Shown here: positions 44,675 through 54,958 of the stretch, piece after piece
Layout: each line of letters opens with the position of its first letter
Position numbering within the stretch: the first letter of the stretch is position 1
Assembly: GCA_025765595.1 (NCBI GenBank)
Contig: JAIVFH010000181.1
Location: 1-54,958, forward strand
DNA from: Obelidium mucronatum
Lineage: Eukaryota > Chytridiomycota > Chytridiomycetes > Chytridiales > Chytriomycetaceae
DNA length: 54,958 bases
Direction: 5' to 3'
Notes under the pieces: generated by a model
Database searches by the model: none
What the model was told of the DNA's origin: nothing
Seen by the model: only the letters and a program-made list of their open reading frames with translations
Program-made: the position numbers and the translations under genes

Positions 44675-46157
44675 CTATTCGATGGTCGGATCTTCCATCA
44701 ATTGCTTCAAAGCAGCAGCAGCAGCTTTGGTGTCACGAGCAAGACGTTCCGCCTCAACGGCAGCTGCAGTAGCCTGATCAGCGACAAGCCGAGCAGCAGC
44801 AGCATGGGCTTGAAGGGCCGCTGCCACAGCGTTGGCACTGGCAAAACTTTCTTCAAGCTGCTGGCGACTGAGTTGAGAAGCACTGGCGTGAAGAGTGGAA
44901 GTTTGGGTAACAGTAGCAGTCTGGGGAACAGAGCTGGCACTGGAGGAGGCACCAACTTCTGTCTCGTTTCTGCTTCTGGGACCAAGGAGAGCTGAACGAA
45001 GTTTTTTTGTGGCCGAACGCAATACTCTTGTTGGAACAAAAGTTGCAGAACTGGAACCTTTTCCTTTGGTCGCCGCAGTGATAACAGGAGGTACTTGAGA
45101 GGAAGAAGAGCTGCCCATGAGAGTCGGAGCAGATTCTTCGGAAGAAGAGCTGGAACTGACATGGGGAGTCGGTGCAGATGCTTGAGTTGTGGACACAGAG
45201 CTCGGAGCAGATTCTTCGGAAGAAGAGCTGGAACTGACATGGGGAGTCGGTGCAGATGCTTGAGTTGTGGACACAGAGCTCGGAGCAGATTCTTCGGAAG
45301 AAGAGCTGGAACTGACATGGGGAGTCGGTGCAGATGCTTGAGTTGTGGACACAGAGCTCGGAGCAGATTCTTCGGAAGAAGAGCTGGAACTGACATGGGG
45401 AGTCGGTGCAGATACCTGACTTGTGGACGCAGAACTGGCAGTTCGAAACCGATCAAAGACTTGGAAAGAAGAACTGGAGCCGACATTGCGAGTTGGTGGA
45501 GATACTTGAGTGGTGCTGGAACTGGAACCTTCGTTGATGCTGGACGATGGACCTTGGCGCTGCTCCAATTACGCAATTAATTCGAGGAGTGCAAATAATC
45601 AAATGGCAATGGCATTGAATACCTGCAAGAGTTGCATCGACCGTCTACCCGACAACCAAGGAGCCGATGCAGTTCTGAACCGAGCAGATTCTTGGGAAAA
45701 GCTGGAGTCAACATTGGGGGTCGGTGCAGATACTTGAGTGGTGGTGGAACTGGAGCCTTGGTTGGCGCTTGACGATGAACCTTGGTGCTGCTACAATTAC
45801 GCAATTAATCGAGGAGTGCAAATAATCAAATATGGCATTAAATACCTGCAAGAATTGCATTGACCGGCTACCCGAAAACCAAGGAGTCGATGTAGTTCTG
45901 GACCGAGCTGGTTCTTGGGAAGAGCTAGAGCCAACATTGGGGATCGGTGCAGATACTTGAGTGGTGGTGGAACTGGAACTGGAGCCTTGGTTGGCGCTTG
46001 ACGATGAACCTTGGCGCTGTTACAATTACACAAGTAATTGAGGAGTGTGGATCATCAATTGACGTTGAATACCTGCAATTCTTGCATTGACCGTCTACCC
46101 CACAACGTATTAGAAGGCATGTAATGGTCAAACAGTCTTCTTGCGGATGCATTGCCT
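44675..46157 (-). CDS. Ser-rich repeat protein with tandemly duplicated exons
   Basis: From 5' to 3': exon about 46157-46077 (RRLFDHYMPSNTLWGRRSMQ), exon about 46010-45847 (QGSSSSANQGSSSSSTTTQV ... FSGSRSMQFLQ), exon about 45793-45628 (QHQGSSSSANQGSSSTTTQV ... LSGRRSMQLLQ), and a terminal exon from about 45568 to the stop at 44675. Every internal exon ends (R/S)RSMQ.LQ just before GTATT, and introns are about 55 bases, so exon plus intron was copied as a unit. The terminal exon carries four 26-residue repeats (SAPTPHVSSSSSSEESAPSS, then VSTTQA; 78 bases each, about 45125-45440), a basic patch (RSATKKLRSALLG) and an Ala-rich helix (AAALQAHAAAARLVADQAT). Family unknown; the first exon and start are uncertain. 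Confidence 0.6.
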
Positions 46158-46962
46158 AGAATATCAAGAGATGAAATTCAATAAACAAAGAAAGAACCAA
46201 TTGAAAGAAAGCAGGAGAATACTAACCAGGAAGCGGTCCAAAATTCCTGACCGGTGGATTCGGATTCAATGGGGGTGCTAAACAATAAAACCGTTAACGA
46301 AAGTACGGCCCAAATAACTCACGAACGTCGGACTCTCGGGGCATCTGGATTTTCTGGGTTCACACAGTTCAAATCTCTGCCTCCTGGTATCAGATGAGTA
46401 AAAGTCACCTGTTATCAAGTTAACTTACCACTTTTGAAATCGAAAAACACTTCCACACGTTCCAGGCCGTTGCTTCTTGGAGCAAATTCGAACGTGCGAG
46501 CAAACTCGTGGATTTTTGATTCGACGGTGTCAGTGTACACGTAACCCCAGACTTGGAGTGAATCCATGGGAAGCTGCTTCCACCGGATGGTGAATGGAAT
46601 GGCTGACCGCAACACTTCGCTTGGCGATGCGAGGAACTGTGTAGCCTGCACACCATACAGAAAATGGCAATAAACTCGAACTGCGATGACTCTTTGAAAC
46701 TCTGGGTCTGCGTATTCCGTCATGTCTATGAAGAGTGGCCCAGTTAGACAACATGAAAGAAAAGCGATGGAAAGGAGGGGACTAAGGAATTGAAAAGGAG
46801 CAAGGGGCTAGTCTACATACAAGGCAATTGGATAACGCGGGCTTGATTGGCAGTTGGATGAAAGTGTGTGAAAGCGAAGGGTTGCGCTGGGTCAAGGAAG
46901 GTCTGTTTGACAGTAAACGAGAATGTAAGTGCTTTTCGATTGTGGGAAATTTGATGCGACAT
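46128..46962 (-). CDS. Uncharacterised multi-exon protein
   Basis: ATG at 46962. Exon 1 46962-46821, exon 2 about 46725-46430, exon 3 about 46403-46321 and exon 4 about 46281-46227. If the next acceptor at about 46157 is used, the frame stops at 46128. Phases fit for exons 1-4. Notable segments: RKALTFSFTVKQTFLDPAQP, FQRVIAVRVYCHFLYGVQAT, FTIRWKQLPMDSLQVWGYVY, GLERVEVFFDF, GGRDLNCVNPENPDAPRVRR. Mixed beta-strand-like composition, no transmembrane segment, no family I know. It may instead splice into the Ser-rich gene downstream on the same strand; the phase at that junction does not fit as I read it. Confidence 0.5.
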
Positions 46963-46989
46963 GCCTTTGGGGGATCTTTTTGAATGCTG

Positions 46990-48235
46990 AGTACACAAAA
47001 GGGGTCAACAATTCAATGTTCGTGTAAAAAAATTCCCACCCCAAAACAGTTTAATGAAGTTAAACTGGAAAACGGAACCCTGTCAACAAATGCAGTTTCA
47101 CTTCCAACGGAAGAGCACATTTTGATCCATCTCCAACTTTGTTTGTCGAATGGCCCATCTACGTTACCAATAACGTTACCAAGACGTCCCTCCGATGCAA
47201 TTGTCATCAGTTCGCAACAGAAACATCCCGCTTCGTTATCCATCGGCAAGAATGAGGAATCGATTGATATATTCTGTTCTCGTATTCAGCAGGTATTCCA
47301 GTCTTCAAGAATACACCGTTGCTCCAATGGATCCAAACACATTCAATTCGTTGGAAGTAATAACGCTCAGCTGCCGAACTTGATGGCGTTGACGTAAATA
47401 TCAAAAAGCAGCCAAAAGCAACTGGCATTATTCGAGATCGGTTTCGGCACTGCACAAGTATGCCGTACGGCGCAAAATTTTCTTTAGCTCGTGGATAAAG
47501 GTATCGCTATATGCCCATTCTCTGAATGGTTGTTGAGTTTTGCTGCTGAAAACTATTACTGAACAGTGTTATTAACATGAGCCAGCAAACGTCCCTCGAA
47601 GATCAATCTATTGAATTCAGTGTCTCTATAGGCTCCTTAAAATCAGATCGGGCAGACTATGTTTGCGCTATTGCATTGGGCCAGTTGCTGTTGGTCCAGT
47701 GTCTCTGTTGGTGACATGACCAGCAATGGCATTCTCGAACAGCTTCGCTTATTGTGTTTGCGCGCCAGCGAAGAGACAAATCGTCACGTGTGGTGGGATC
47801 TTGAGGTGGTTCCAGTAACAACTTTTATTTCTGTCTTGAATCTGGTCGATGGTCAGAGATAGTTGGATGAGTTAGTCTTTCAAAGTCCAAAGGCCAACTA
47901 AGAATCCGATAATTCGCTCTGAATTGAAGGCTGTGGTGCCTGTGAAGCTGATAAGGAGCCTCGACGGGAGTTCTTCTGGACGAGCCAGCAACTCCGTCAC
48001 AAAACAACAATTGAAGTACCCAGTAACCACGGGCATCCGCTGGATATCCATTCCAAAATTCAATTCAATTTGACTTGAAGACACACACCTACTCAGAAGT
48101 CAGCAGTAATTCATATTTCATGGATTTGGCGCCTTCACAGATACGAAAAAGTGGTTTCATTCTCTCAGCCATTCACCTGCAGATCTTGAGGACTGAATAT
48201 TACCAATTTCGGTGGATTGAATGGGTAGGAGACTC
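46990..48235. other. Region with short ORFs only
   Basis: Plus frames at 46984-47397 and 47659-47862 and minus frames at 47825-48084 are open, but none shows a domain or matching splice pattern. No gene called. Confidence 0.35.
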
Positions 48236-51200
48236 ACAGCTTTTTGGGTTCCAAGTTATCTCTGATTAAGAACAATCTTCTGCTTCAACAGCAGCAGCAG
48301 CAAAAAAAGTCCAACCACTGAATACCACGCAACTGCCAACCCTTTCTCAAATGCAGGTCCAAAAGCGGTTAGTGGCGGCTCAAATGCAGTCCTGCACGCA
48401 AATGGCAACTCTGCATAACCCTCGTGCAAGAATGCCTTGGCAGCAACAAAAGCCATCAATACCAGCAACCGAACAAAAAACAGCTCTTGCTTTGAACGGA
48501 AAGGTGGCAGCGCGTCGAGTCGTTCTGATTCTCTTGCTCCATCATTATCTGGACTGGACAGCAACTTTGATTGTCCCTTCGCGTCCAAGGTTCGTTATAT
48601 TTTTTTTCATAATTATCCAGTTGCGTTTAGTCAAACTGCCACCTTGGCTAAATGACATCAGTCACATAATAATATCAGCATCGCAAGTACCAAAATGGCC
48701 AGCGAAACTACCACAGTTAAAACTTGATTGAAGCGAAAGGCGGAAGATGCGACCCACGGCAATGAAAGTTCGAAACCGGAGACTTCGAAAAAGCCTTCCA
48801 TGACTCTACGCCACCTGACCCCGCCAATGTGACTCCTCCGAAAATTCCTCGGAATCCAGACCCAATTCCGTAAAGTGCCCCAACCAATCCCTCGATACCG
48901 CCCACTTCCACCCCTTTGCTTGCAGACAAATCAAAATCCGCATCGTAACTCTTTAACACGACGAAAGGACATGCAACTTAAACTCTTGCACTATTCCCGG
49001 AAATGGCGCCAAATCGGCCCAAAGATTGGCTCTTCCAACAGGAGGCACACATGAAACTCAAACCTTCAACTATGGCCTCAAACAGTTCAGCAACGAACGG
49101 AAAAGGCTCAAGGAAAATCACTCTAGCCTATTGGCCCAGATTGATAATCTAACGCGCATGCTGGCCAGAATCGGGCCAGGAGAGGCTGCCAAAGAAGCCG
49201 TAGTAAATGTCGAGCGGCGGAATATGGTGGCACGAATTATCCAAAAGAGTTTGCTTTAAGCAAAGCGATGGCGGCCATGAGTGGAGCAAAGCCAGGGATT
49301 CCGAATTCAGCTGGAATGCAGCCGCGATGGCCGCCATGCTTCGGCAACAGCAGCTCATTAGGTGGCTCAGCAGCAGCAACAACTCTTGATGCAAAAGTTG
49401 AATCAAACGCCACCACCTATGCTAAATCCTCGGCCGCAACCTGCGGCGCCTCTGCCGCCTTCATTAACCATAGATATTCTCATTCGAATCTCGCTTAAAT
49501 CAGTGATGATGCGACGCGAATGGTGTTGCAAGAACACGTGCCCGAAAGACTAATCAAATTCGTTGATTATTATTCCCTCTTTTTCGTTGTATAGGATTTT
49601 GGAGGCTTTGAAACGGTGCGATTTTAGCTTCATTCACTCTTTTTTATTTTTTATTTTTTTATATTTGATTCTCCTCGGGCTAACTGCGGGTTTGAATAGG
49701 CATCTACAGAGCAGACCTAGAAAGCGATTGCCGAACGAATGCAAATATTGGCTCCAGCTTCTGCACCGGGTGCCCTCCGAAAGTATTATTCAAACAGCTT
49801 GCTTGGCTCCAGCTTCTGCACCGGGTGCCCTCCGAAAGTATTATTCAAACAGCTTGCTTGGCTCCAGCTTCTGCACCGGGTGTCCTCCGAAAGTATTATT
49901 CCAAGAGCTGTATTGGAATGCGAAGGATTATAAAGGCACTAATCCGCGATTCATACCTCCAGGAATCATTGGTACTTACTCTTTTTTACGCCGTATTTGC
50001 TTGTTCGCTGAGTTGTGATTTCCAGGACCTGAAGTGGAACTCCCTGCTCCAACCCCAACTGCGAGCTGGTAAACGCCTCAACTGGAAGAAACAGCCCCTA
50101 ATCCAGCAGGCACAATTATGAGCTGTGGGTCTGCTGTGTCTCGCGATCAAGGGCCGAGAATGGCACCAGTTGCGCCTTTAGTATCGCATGTAGCCAACAA
50201 GCCGCAAACTCCGCCCGTTGCGAGCAATTTCTTGGCAGCGCCTAGAGCAAATTCGCTGGCCTGTAGAATCATCAGCAACTTCAGCAAATTCAGAAAGAGT
50301 TTATGACTTCCAGCCAGCGTCCTGGCATTTCATCTCAAGTGGTCAATGGGCGATCCAACAACCTGTTGGATGCATCTCCAGCCATCGCTGACACGGATCC
50401 AGTTTTGCTGACAAAGAAGTATGGCAAGATATAGAAGTGGACAAGATTTATGCCGAAGAAAGTAAGCAAAAGCAACCTTGGTTTGTTTTGTTTTTATTTC
50501 TGGCCGCTGGGTTTTAACGTGTGACATCAAATCAAAATTCTAGGTGCCGTTGATTTATATAATATTGCAATGTCTCTACAATCGCCTTCACCGATTGAGA
50601 TTGCATATTCTTTGAACGTGTTTACAGTCTTGTCGAATGACAAGGACGTGATTCTCGGATTCCCCGACTTTCCCCCACTTGGATACACGGCCATTAATTT
50701 GCTCAAAACAGCAATGAAGTCACTAGAAAAATTGAACTGTATACCCTTGGACGACGAATTCATCCCTCTTCGATCATAACTGCAACTCAAATTCGCAACT
50801 TCAGCTTGCACTGCTGCAAATTTATTTTAAATCAATACTTTGACTGGTAGCCATACGGATAAACGGAAAGCGTATTTGGAAAGACTCGTTCGATATTGAC
50901 TGTTTTACGGAATTTGAGTGCGGCGGCTATGGAGAACCACAAAGGCTGGGTAAGAACGGTGGTTACTTCCAGGCGGTTGTGGACCTGCTTCGGATATCTC
51001 CGTTTGAACCCGTTGATGACGATGCAGACGCTGTTGAAGACGACGACTCAGTTTTTGATAGATTTGGGTTGGATAATGACGCGGATGGTTTTTTCGACGA
51101 CGGTGTTGGTTCGGAAGGGGCAGGAAAAAGGAAGTATCTTCGAAAAGTCGGCAGTTTGCTCTTCTAAGATGCATCCACGCTAATTCTGGAGGTACGACGG

Positions 51201-51852
51201 ATAGCCTACGGCACATTAGCCTCCACGTCCAAGTTTCAACGCCTTCGAATACTCCAACAATATTCAGCGTTGTTACAGACGCACTTAAAACACAGTCGGA
51301 TTTGCGCCAGCACGGCACACAACTCGCAACGGCCTGGTCAAAAGACACACCCTCCAATCACCACCTTGCCGAAAACTTGAAACCATGTATGTTTCTCGAA
51401 AGATTCAACAATCTCACGATCGATATCACTAGACTGGTTTGCAGAATGCGGCACAGTTGGATTCGCTCTTGGCTGCTTGCATCAAAGAGGTACCTCAACA
51501 TGGGGGCATGGTCTCCGTATAGAATTGCGGATGATTTTGTGTGTTGGGAACTCGCCATTTCGTGTTTATATTATTTTTCGCGTTGCCCATTGTTGGTTCC
51601 GCTGTTACTCAGTCTGTTGCGTTACCCACACAATTCCTCCATTGAACAGCAATTTCATCCAGAGTGTCTGAGGACAGTCGGATATTTGTTAAAGGACTAC
51701 AGAGAGGAGGGGATGACGCTCGGAGAGTTGTCAAGCCGTTCGAAAGTGTTTTTGTTGCGATGGGATTAGTGGTGCGATTGCTGGTGTTTCGCATGATGTT
51801 TGGCCGAAAGTTGGGGAGGTTTTGTTTTTGATGAATGACGAAGAAACATGAA
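48236..51852 (+). pseudogene. SWI1 pseudogene, near full length with introns
   Basis: Follows the SWI1 gene from the Gln-rich part of exon 1 (48260) to the C-terminus (51852) and keeps all intron positions, so it arose by DNA duplication and not by retrocopying. Recognisable: LLQQQQQ-like start, PRARMPWQQQKPSIPA, LKENHSSLLAQIDNLTRMLA, the exon 3 counterpart at 49700, the last exon start VDLYNIAMSLQSPSPIEIAY at 50546-50605, and the end MNDEET at 51830. Many stops and indels (for example 48728, 50457, 50777). Within the ARID exon a 60-base segment (GCTCCAGCTTCTGCACCGGG) is present three times in tandem (about 49750-49905). The last exon has a large deletion around 51580. Confidence 0.92.
49750..49905 (+). 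repeat. Threefold 60-base tandem repeat inside the pseudogene ARID exon
   Basis: Three consecutive copies of about 56-60 bases beginning GCTCCAGCTTCTGCACCGGG and ending CAAACAGCTTGCTTG. The functional gene has one copy at 35950-36005. Confidence 0.9.
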
Positions 51853-51868
51853 TATTTTAGATATGTTT

Positions 51869-54780
51869 TTAATTTATGTCGATGTAGACTGCATGGCGAA
51901 GGCATGCCTTCCTATTCAGAATATACAACTCAGAGTGAATGCTCATTAATGGACATCCCTGAACCTTGTAAGGCAGGAAACGCCTCCTGCGGAACAGGGT
52001 TCTCCACCACGCCAGGGAGAGGGAGTTGCACCCCCATCGAGCGTCCCAGCGTCGTAAGGTTGCACCTCGCAATCCTTTCGGGAATTGCCCACAAAGACCC
52101 CCCTCAAAGCCAGCATCTTGGATTCCACACCACAATGAGTTTTGAAAACCATGAGAGCGCTCGTAGGGGAAATAAATCGCCCCTTTTAAACTGCTAACCT
52201 CTTCAGCCCCCGAAACGGCTTGGAAACTCATCATTGCAGCGAAGACCCAAAGAGCTATGGATTCCATGGGTTGCCGTGTGTATTCTGTTGACAATAAAAG
52301 AAACCGGTTTTAGAATGCAAAGGGAGTATGAAATAGTCAAGAATGCTGATGGTTACCTTTGGGAAGCACACTGCAACACACTGTCTGAGCTGGCACCACA
52401 ATGAGTCTTGAAAACCGCTGAGAGGCGCTCGTAGGGGAAACGAATCGCCCCTTTGAAACTGCTAACCTCTTCAGCCCCCGAAACGGCTTGGAAACTCATC
52501 ACTGCAGCACCAGCACAGACAGCCATGGAAGTGCAGGATCCGCCAAGTCCCATAGTCTTGATTTCTAGGATTAAATAATTACTCGGTATAAAAAGGAGTT
52601 AGTATGGAGCAAGTAACAAAGAAAGTAAGACATACCTGGGGACTTGCCCACAAAGACCCCCCTCATAGCCAGCATCTTGGAGTCCACACCACAATGAGTT
52701 TTGAAAACCGTGAGAGCGCTCGTAGGGGAAATAAATCGCCCCTTTTAAACTGCTAACCTCTTCAGCCCCCGAAACGGCTTGGAAACTCATCATTGCAGCG
52801 AAGACCCAAAGAGCTATGGATTCCATGGGTTGCCGTGTGTATTCTGTTGACAATAAAAGACACGGTTTTAGAATGCAAAGGGAGTATTAAATAGTCAAGA
52901 AGCGATGGTTACCTTTGGGAGCACACTGCAACACACTGTCTGAGCGGGCACCACAATGAGTCTTGAAAACCGTGAGAGCGCTCGTAGGGGAAACGAATCG
53001 CCCCTTTTAAACTGCTAACCTCTTCAGCCCCCGAAACGGCTTGGAAACTCATCACTGCAGCACCAGCCCAGACAGCCATGGAATGGAGGATCCGCCAAGT
53101 CCCATAGTCTTGATTTCTGGATTAAATAAATACTCGGTATAAAAAGGAGTTAGTATGGAGCAAGTAACAAAGAAAGCTAAGACATACCTGGGGACTTGCC
53201 CACAAAGACCCCCCTCAAAGCCAGCATCTTGGAGTCCACACCACAATGAGTTTTGAAAACCGTGAGAGCGCTCGTAGGGGAAATAAATCGCCCCTTTTAA
53301 ACTGCTAACCTCTTCAGCCCCCGAAACGGCTTGGAAACTCATCATTGCAGCGAAAACCCAAAGAGCTATGGATTCCATGGGTTGCCGTGTGTATTCTGTC
53401 GACCATAAAAGAAACCGTTTTAGAATGCAAAGGGAGTATGAAACAGTCAAGAAGCGATGGTTACCTTTGGGAGCACACTGCAACACACTGTCTGAGCGGG
53501 CACCACAATGAGTCTTGAAAACCGTGAGAGCGCTCGTAGGGGAAACGAATCGCCCCTTTTAAACTGCTAACCTCTTCAGCCCCCGAAACGGCTTGGAAAC
53601 TCATCACTGCAGCACCAGCCCAGACAGCCATGGAATGGAGGAGCCGCCAAGTCCCATAGTCTTGATTTCTGGATTAAATAAATACTCGGTATAAAAAGGA
53701 GTTAGTATGGAGCAAGTAACAAAGAAAGCTAAGACATACCTGGGGACTTGCCCACAAAGACCCCCCTCATAGCCAGCATCTTGGAGTCCACACCACAATG
53801 AGTTTTGAAAACCGTGAGAGCGCTCGTAGGGGAAATAAATCGCCCCTTTTAAACTGCTAACCTCTTCAGCCCCCGAAACGGCTTGGAAACTCATCATTGC
53901 AGCGAAGACCCAAAGAGCTATGGATTCCATGGGTTGCCGTGTGTATTCTGTCGACCATAAAAGAAACCGTTTTAGAATGCAAAGGGAGTATGAAACAGTC
54001 AAGAAGCGATGGTTACCTTTGGGAGCACACTGCAACACACTGTCTGAGCTGGCACCACAATGAGTCTTGAAAACCGTGAGAGCGCTCGTAGGGGAAACGA
54101 ATCGCCCCTTTTAAACTGCTAACCTCTTCAGCCCCCGAAACGGCTTGGAAACTCATCACTGCAGCACCAGCACAGACAGCCATGGAGTTCAGGAGCCGCC
54201 AAGTCCCATAGTCTTGATTTCTAAGGTAAATAATTACTCGGTATAAAAAGGAGTTAGTATGGAGCAAGTAACAAAGAAAGTAAGACATACCTGGGGACTT
54301 GCCCACAAAGACCCCCCTCATAGCCAGCATCTTGGAGTCCACACCACAATGAGTTTTGAAAACCGTGAGAGCGCTCGTAGGGGAAATAAATCGCCCCTTT
54401 TAAACTGCTAACCTCTTCAGCCCCCGAAACGGCTTGGAAACTCATCATTGCAGCGAAGACCCAAAGAGCTATGGATTCCATGGGTTGCCGTGTGTATTCT
54501 GTCGACAATAAAAGACACCGGTTTTAGAATGCAAAGGGAGTATGAAACTAGTCAAGAAGCGATGGTTACCTTTGGGAAGCACACTGCAACACACTGTCTG
54601 AGCGGGCACCACAATGAGTCTTGAAAACCGTGAGAGCGCTCGTAGGGGAAACGAATCGCCCCTTTTAAACTGCTAACCTCTTCAGCCCCCGAAACGGCTT
54701 GGAAACTCATCACTGCAGCACCAGCACAGACAGCCATGGAGTTCAGGAGCCGCCAAGTCCCATAGTCTTGATCCTATCAA
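51869..54780 (-). repeat. Tandem alternating-exon array 2 (five A/B pairs)
   Basis: Same modules and order as array 1. A at about 52294-52080, 52853-52634, 53405-53185, 53955-53738 and 54508-54288. B at 52553-52353, 53090-52905, 53645-53455, 54195-54005 and 54737-54552. Period 550-552. Modules are nearly identical including introns. All five B copies have the longer CACACTGTCTGAG form, which puts B one base out of phase with the next A; the left terminal A again runs into the divergent tail (52080-51890, Cys/Gly-rich in one frame: CEVQPYDAG, GGEPCSAGG). A-to-B splicing would join in phase. Follows the SWI1 pseudogene exactly as array 1 follows the intact gene. Confidence 0.75.
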
Positions 54781-54958
54781 GAACTCGGTATATGCTTAAG
54801 TATTAGTACACATTAAATGAAAACAAAATATGTAGAGGAAGTTTATCACGTACCTAAAGGCCCCTCCCGAAAGCCAAATTATTTTTTTGGGTTTCCAATA
54901 GTTGAAGGAATTGAATGGTAAAAAGAAATAAAAAGACAGTAGCGGAACATAAAGTTGC
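54781..54958. other. Right boundary of array 2, cut by the window end
   Basis: Matches 40040-40245, the boundary of array 1, including TTTATCACGTACC and CCCCTCCCGAAAGCCAAAT. The minus-strand ATGATTTGG seen at 40155 of array 1 is ATAATTTGG here, so that ATG is not a conserved start. Confidence 0.6.

Noticed and set aside
45095..45580. 161-codon plus-strand ORF with RSRFFGRRAGTDMGS repeats
   Set aside because: Antisense to the 78-base repeats of the Ser-rich gene. A repeat length divisible by three keeps several frames open; the minus frame has the matching splice structure.

Overview
The window looks like nuclear DNA of a filamentous or zoosporic fungus, most likely an early-diverging (chytrid-like) lineage. 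Genes are split by many short GT-AG introns of about 45-90 bases. Recognisable proteins are fungal or opisthokont housekeeping proteins: the spindle-checkpoint kinase MPS1, an ARID-domain SWI1-type SWI/SNF subunit, a BRD7/BRD9-type protein, remnants of exocyst SEC5 and a fragment of an ABCF2/ARB1-type ABC protein. The lineage is an inference from gene content and intron style; no rRNA, tRNA or mitochondrial marker was found.

Layout. 1-0.4 kb: decayed ABCF fragment. 1.44-2.73 kb: an intact seven-exon gene of unknown function behind a copied upstream element. 2.87-4.04 kb: F-box/LRR gene (-). 4.14-4.94 kb: three tandem 295-base units with strong dyad symmetry. 5.14-5.40 kb: small two-exon gene (-). 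5.68-7.15 kb: BRD7/9-like gene (-), divergent from MPS1 (7.22-9.89 kb, +) with only 72 bases between start codons. 10.4-33.6 kb: a region built from three related blocks. Each block holds, in order, a small minus-strand fragment (ORF beginning MASEKD), a hairpin satellite (blocks 2 and 3 only), and a minus-strand gene for a large coiled-coil/low-complexity protein of unknown function; blocks 2 and 3 then carry a broken SEC5 copy. Block 1 is most decayed, block 2 holds an intact gene of about 810 residues, block 3 has one frame break.

33.85-38.23 kb: the intact SWI1-type gene (five exons, 1366 residues), followed by a minus-strand array of alternating short exons A and B (38.3-40.3 kb). 41.5-42.7 kb: second F-box/LRR copy. 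43.5-43.9 kb: small SWI1 fragment. 44.7-46.2 kb: Ser-rich gene with tandemly duplicated exons. 46.1-47.0 kb: uncharacterised gene. 48.2-51.9 kb: near full-length SWI1 pseudogene with its introns, again followed by the A/B exon array (51.9-54.8 kb), so gene and array were duplicated together.

Overall this is a segmental-duplication hotspot. The most interesting signals are (i) a gene family whose upstream flank and first exon are nearly identical between copies while the bodies are highly diverged, with the same upstream element also sitting in front of an unrelated gene at 1.58 kb; (ii) a satellite in which two hairpins of different stem sequence share one loop consensus and show compensating stem changes; and (iii) the two alternating-exon arrays. 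All exon models were made by eye from splice signals and phase, and coordinates may be off by a base or two. Identity statements are visual impressions, not computed values.
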